DNA from: Cyrtodaria siliqua
Taxonomy: Eukaryota; Mollusca; Bivalvia; Adapedonta; Hiatellidae
DNA: 64,000 nucleotides
Direction: 5' to 3'
Assembly: GCA_037043455.1 (NCBI GenBank)
Contig: JAWPHD010008302.1
Coordinates: 1-64,000, forward strand
Shown here: positions 59,752-64,000 of the stretch, one piece after another
How positions within the stretch are numbered: the first letter of the stretch is position 1
Layout: each line of letters starts with the position of its first letter
The notes under the pieces: generated by a model
The model's input: only the letters and a program-made list of their open reading frames with translations
Told to the model about the DNA's origin: nothing
Databases searched by the model: none
Translations under genes and position numbers: made by a program

Positions 59752-59944
59752 AAGTTTGATTCAAGGAAAATTGTTTTCATGACATAAGACCAAACAAAAT
59801 ATATTTTCATTGTGTCTACATGTATGGGTAAAGTTGCGGAAGTTTCTTTTTTTGTTGAGTATATTTCATTTGATATTGTTTTCTATTAGAATCAAAAACA
59901 ATAGTCCCCGGAACATTGTTAGTTTAGCCAGTTGCCATTTGGCC

Positions 59945-60110
59945 CGAATTAAAGTAAGTAAGTAAGTAAAATAGTAAGTAATTTCTTTATTTATAGAGGG
60001 TGAGTCAATTGGCATAGCCAATCTTCCTTGAGGCCCTCTTAATAACATATTTACAAATACAATACTGTAACAAGATGGACCAAGTGGAGACAACTCACCA
60101 AGGGAGAATC
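59945..60110 (-). mobile_element. Probable retroposon 3' end with (TTAC)n tail
   Basis: An AGTAAGTAAGTAAGTAA run (about 59952-59968) abuts a non-AT-rich segment, 'GAGTCAATTGGCATAGCC' ... 'CCTTGAGGCCCTCT'. On the minus strand this is a body followed by a simple-repeat tail, as in several SINE/LINE families. The family is not recognised. Confidence 0.4.
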
Positions 60111-60198
60111 AAGATATACAAATGAATACCAATGACAAAGTAGAAATATCAAAGTTTTAAATCATGTTTTAAAGGATGGTCACTGCATTAGATTAACT

Positions 60199-60806
60199 GT
60201 TCGGTTTTAATCAGACTGAATATCTGATATCTGTATTTACGATATATCTATACTATATCACACGCTATCTTATCTCTCAAAGCTATATCTAGCCGAGTCC
60301 TTCCGGTACAGTTCTCGGCACTAACACTTCACTCCCGCGTTATACTGCATCCCGTCCCTAGCGGTTGCTATTCGTCCCGGTACACTTCCGGTGACGTAAT
60401 CCACACGCGGCGCCCACTCGCACGATCCTCTCCGGCGATGGCCAAAGTCCCGGTATTACACATCCGGTGACGTTATCTGCGTAACCAGGCCCTCTTGCCC
60501 AGCGTCTCCGTGGCTACCGTCTGGTCTGTCGCCCAAATGGCGAATGATGTCGTTCCCGCGTCCTACGACTGCGTTCCCAACCGAAGACCTCGTAGACCAC
60601 GCTCCCGACGATACGCTATACATGCTCTACGCTCCTAGCGTATGCGTACGCGCCTACGGCTACAAAATATATACCCAGTCTTACAATGTTATCACAACAT
60701 GTATTTTATAATAGCGCTAAGGTATCACCATACCTAATACTGATTGCAAAGCAATCTTTATTCAGAATGAATAAACCCGAATTATAAACCTTCTTCGAAT
60801 ATACAT
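60199..60806 (+). mobile_element. CpG-rich patch, possible solo LTR
   Basis: A GC- and CpG-rich segment (60290-60660) stands out from AT-rich surroundings. It has repeated CCGGTGACGT(A/T)A(T) motifs (60389, 60469) and CTACGCTCCTAGCGTATGCG-type inverted words. It is followed by a TATA-like AAAATATATA (60665) and, about 105 bp later, GAATAAACC (an AATAAA signal near 60770). U3-rich/TATA/polyA order fits an LTR on the plus strand. Boundaries (perhaps TGTTCGG at 60199 to ATATACA near 60806) are guesses and no target duplication was found. A host promoter is the alternative. Confidence 0.35.
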
Positions 60807-61980
60807 TATGCTAAACTTTAAAAAAAAACGTATAAAACAATTACAGATGTAAGTTATCGACAATGAAATTTCACATTTCTAAATGTAACGCAAAATTTAC
60901 AACATAATAATTCAACCATAGACTGAATGAATAATTGGTTTTACACCACGCTAACACATTATAGGCTATAATGGTACAGCGACCTCAGAGTGATTGAATA
61001 ATAATGACAATATGAAAACCAACCTCAGGGAGATTATACTGCACAATAAACAATAACCATTTATGCAATAATGTAATGACAGTTAGAAACCTCCGTAGAA
61101 AAGTACATACAATCTGAATCGCGTCTTCCGTTTACTACCTACAGAACAACTGGCATTATCAATAATGTAAATATATGCCCCGATAATCTTATCGGACAAT
61201 ACTTGCTAAAATATTCTGACGTTTGAAAACGTACACGAATTAAAGACAATATCCGGCTAACTATCTATAGCTTTTACCGGCAGATATTTACTTCAGAACA
61301 ACAATTTACAACAAATAAAATAGATTTGACTTACCCTTTGCCGTAATAATATTGGCCACTGACTACTCTGGATAATGGAATGCGATCCTGTGACAAGTTC
61401 TTACGATTTCGACACCCATATATACAATCTCTACACGGATACCTGCTGAAACACGCCATCCATGCAAATGTCATGTTACTCGGACATTTAGTGTCGTAAT
61501 AAGAATTCTATACATTTATTAGGCCCGTACTGGTAAATACTGGCAACTTTACTCATAATACACAGCTTGTAAAATCATAACTTTCTTAATAGTTGATGGA
61601 TTTTGATGAAATAACCGCCAAAACAACTTATTCTTTATCAATAGAATGAATCTAGTAAAATATTATTTATTAGATAAAGGCATCGATTAAAAGTGATGCG
61701 CTTGGCAAAAATCTACCAAAATTCCTATTCAAAATCAGGGAAAATGAGGCCCCGACAAACACACTCTAAGTAAATATGCACTCATTTTGTTACAAATACA
61801 ACAAATGAACGTCATTTATAAAATAGCTGTAGGCATACTAGTGAACACATATCAAAGCATATGACAATTTGATATTTTAAATGAAACGCTGCCTAAAATA
61901 ATTCAAGACGAAACAGAAACATACTATAATGTATCCATAAACATAGACACATTTGTATAGTGTATACATCATTACTGCTT
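60807..61980. other. No clear gene; one short minus-strand exon-like segment
   Basis: AT-rich sequence. On the minus strand 61335-61474 begins with ATG and runs 46 codons to a consensus donor GGCAAAGG|GTAAGT. It reads 'MACFSRYPCRDCIYGC', a Cys-rich piece with no recognised domain. It could be a 5' exon or chance. Nothing else is supported. Confidence 0.3.
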
Positions 61981-61984
61981 TAAC

Positions 61985-64000
61985 CCATGGAATTAACAAT
62001 ATGTAAAAGCAAACTAGACTTTGCTAGATTTAGATTCGATTTTCTAGAGTTTTTAATTTCTAGGGGAATACTTTTCCATACTAAAGTTCCAGAATATGAT
62101 ACAAGAGTATTAAAGTGGACCTTTGGAAACGGCCGAACACGACACATACGAAATATTGCAATCTCGGTCACGCCCTCTAGCCCCGGGTTGAGCAGAACTC
62201 AATATTCGTAAAATCAATAGTAAATAATTTTAACCATCCGAAGATGGCATGCATATGGCGGTGGACATAGAGATCTTGCTTCCCCATGTCCAGCGGCGTA
62301 TGGTCCCAGTATCTAACAAATTACTATATAGCTCCCTTTGAATAGTTCGTTATAAGCTTAGGTATTATGAAATTTCTATTTGTAATTGATCTCAGTTGCA
62401 TTGAAGTATTTTGCTCATTTACTCTCATATGAAACAAGTCGCTTAGATATTGCGGGGACATTTGATTTGCTATTTTATATATGCTTTTAGCTTTTTCAAG
62501 AAAAAATATTTCTTCGAATGATAACATATTTAGAGAAATACGTGCAGTTTCAAGATTTATATATTCATGTCCTTGTATAATTGTGCATGCTCTTCTTTGT
62601 AATTTTGTAATACTATATACATTGGTATTAGAAGAGTTTCCCAAAAAACACAGCAATAATTAAAATGAGGTTGTATATATGCATTGTAGAATAATAAACT
62701 ATGTTCCTGGGATATATACGAACGTATTCTGGATAACAGCCACATACATGACGATATATTTCTGGAAATATACTGAAAATGGTTATTCCATTGCATATTT
62801 TCATCAATATTTACACCTAATATTTTGTCATTTTTAATCTATATTTTCATAATTCATCACCAATGAAGCATCATTCTTATGTGCACGTTTCTGTCTAGTT
62901 GTAATGAACATGCCTTTGTTTTTTTATTTAATAGCATACCATTCTCTTTACACCTTTGAAGGTGGTCTAATGAATATTGTAGATTGTTTTCTAGAGTGAT
63001 CTTATCTAATTGTGCATCATAAATTGTAGTGTCATCCGCATACAAGTATGTACTAATAGAAGTTTTACAAAGAGTTATAGGTAGATCGTTTATAAATAAT
63101 AAAAAAAATAATGGCCCAAGTATGATCCCTTGTGGAACGCCACATGTAATAGGTTTATGGTCTGAGATAGTACTATTTATCGTAACAATTTGACTGCGAT
63201 TCGTAAGGTATGACTGAAACCATGATATTGTTCGATTGCTGCATCTGTAAAGCTTCAGTTTTTAAGGAGTTTATCATGATTCACCAAATCGAATTCTTTC
63301 CGAAAATCTACCATAACACATCCTACAAATTTTCCTTCATTATTGCTTTCAACCATTTATCTATTAAAAGTATTAAAGCTGTTTCGGTCGAGTGGTCTGA
63401 ATCTTAAACCACTTTGAGATTGATATGATAATTTATAATAATTCAGAAAGGATGTCAACTTGATACTCACGTACTTTTCAATTAGCTTTGATAATGTGGG
63501 TAATATAGAAATTGGACGGTAATTGTTAACTTCATCTTTACAACCACTCTTAAAGAGTGGACTTACGTTTGCTTGCTTCCATGTGGTTGGACATATACCA
63601 CTGGATAAACTTTATTTATTATAAATGTGATACTTTCGGATATAATATTAGCTGATAATTTAAGTAAAAGAGGACCAATACAATCCAGCCCCGTTGCTTT
63701 TGATATATCAAGCGAAGATAAAAACTTTCTCACAAAACTTTCCTCAATATCAGGAATGGTAAATTCAATATCACTTGACACTTTAGATTCGATATATGTT
63801 TTGAGATCATCAAAAGTTGAAACTTTAATATTTTCCTGCAATTTTGAAGCAATAGTTACAAAATAATCATTAAAAGTGTTTGCCATACCAACATTATCAC
63901 ATATTAATTGATTATTTTTGTTAACACCTAAAATGGTTTCTACATTTCCCCCTCTAACTGATGCCCCATATTCTTTAAATATTTTCCATACAGTTCGAGG
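61985..64000 (-). pseudogene. LINE (CR1/Jockey-like RT) relic, runs off the right edge
   Basis: The minus strand carries an almost complete RT in several frames. 'NDYFVTIASKL' and 'ISKATGLDCIGPLLLKL' lie at 63563-63886, 'NNYRPISILPTLSKLIE' at about 63490-63525, motif A 'VDFRKEFDLVNH' at about 63276-63311 (the usual A of RKAFD is E here), GVPQG at 63127-63141, and YADDT at about 63030-63045. The thumb and C-terminal part (62324-62796, 61980-62171 'YSGTLVWKSIPLEIKNS') follow. At least three frameshifts or stops separate these pieces, so it is dead. The exact clade is inferred from motif style only. Confidence 0.85.

Overview
The window looks like metazoan nuclear DNA, most likely from a bivalve or other mollusc. 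It has small exons with consensus splice sites and large AT-rich introns, tRNA-derived SINEs with a conserved 'AGCAAGACACTT'-type core, several decayed LINEs, and a tandem repeat ending in 'GCTCCGGACAAA...GACGGACGG' of a kind common in bivalves. The species assignment is inference. No prokaryotic, organellar or CRISPR-like gene organisation is present.

One multi-exon gene can be supported, on the minus strand, so its 5' side is at high coordinates. Exons at 56720-56887, 53273-53526 and 51271-51355 encode one MAM domain. An exon at 7582-8157 encodes a mucin-like Thr/Ser/Pro stalk built from a 27-bp (9-residue) minisatellite. Exons at 4013-4215 and 926-1320 encode a zona pellucida (ZP) module that runs off the left edge. 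All splice phases across these six exons agree, which supports a single secreted or membrane MAM-mucin-ZP glycoprotein. The 5' end (signal peptide) and the 3' end (rest of ZP-C, any anchor) are not found.

The intron between the MAM and mucin exons would be about 43 kb. Roughly 31 kb of it (12.1-43.1 kb) is back-to-back tandem DNA: a ~155-bp repeat array, then satellite I (44-bp unit made of 15+15+14 bp, with 29-bp short forms) in forward then inverted orientation, then satellite II (another 44-bp unit, roughly 570 copies) again in forward then inverted orientation. The many long reading frames in this block are by-products of a stop-free monomer whose length is not a multiple of three. Both satellites are giant fold-backs.

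The rest is intronic DNA packed with repeats. A retroelement family is seen as reverse-transcriptase C-terminal fragments (2580-2893, 5979-6401, 11290-11567) with a characteristic 3' tail (also at 3010, 4515-5912, 10840, 50820 and 55270). That tail contains a short match to satellite I, suggesting where the satellite came from. Three unrelated LINE remnants lie at 43.8-44.9, 53.8-54.4 and 62-64 kb. There are also three SINE families, a small terminal-inverted-repeat element at 45.94 kb, an LTR-like CpG-rich patch at 60.3-60.8 kb, and a possible small spliced plus-strand transcript at 47.4-49.5 kb.
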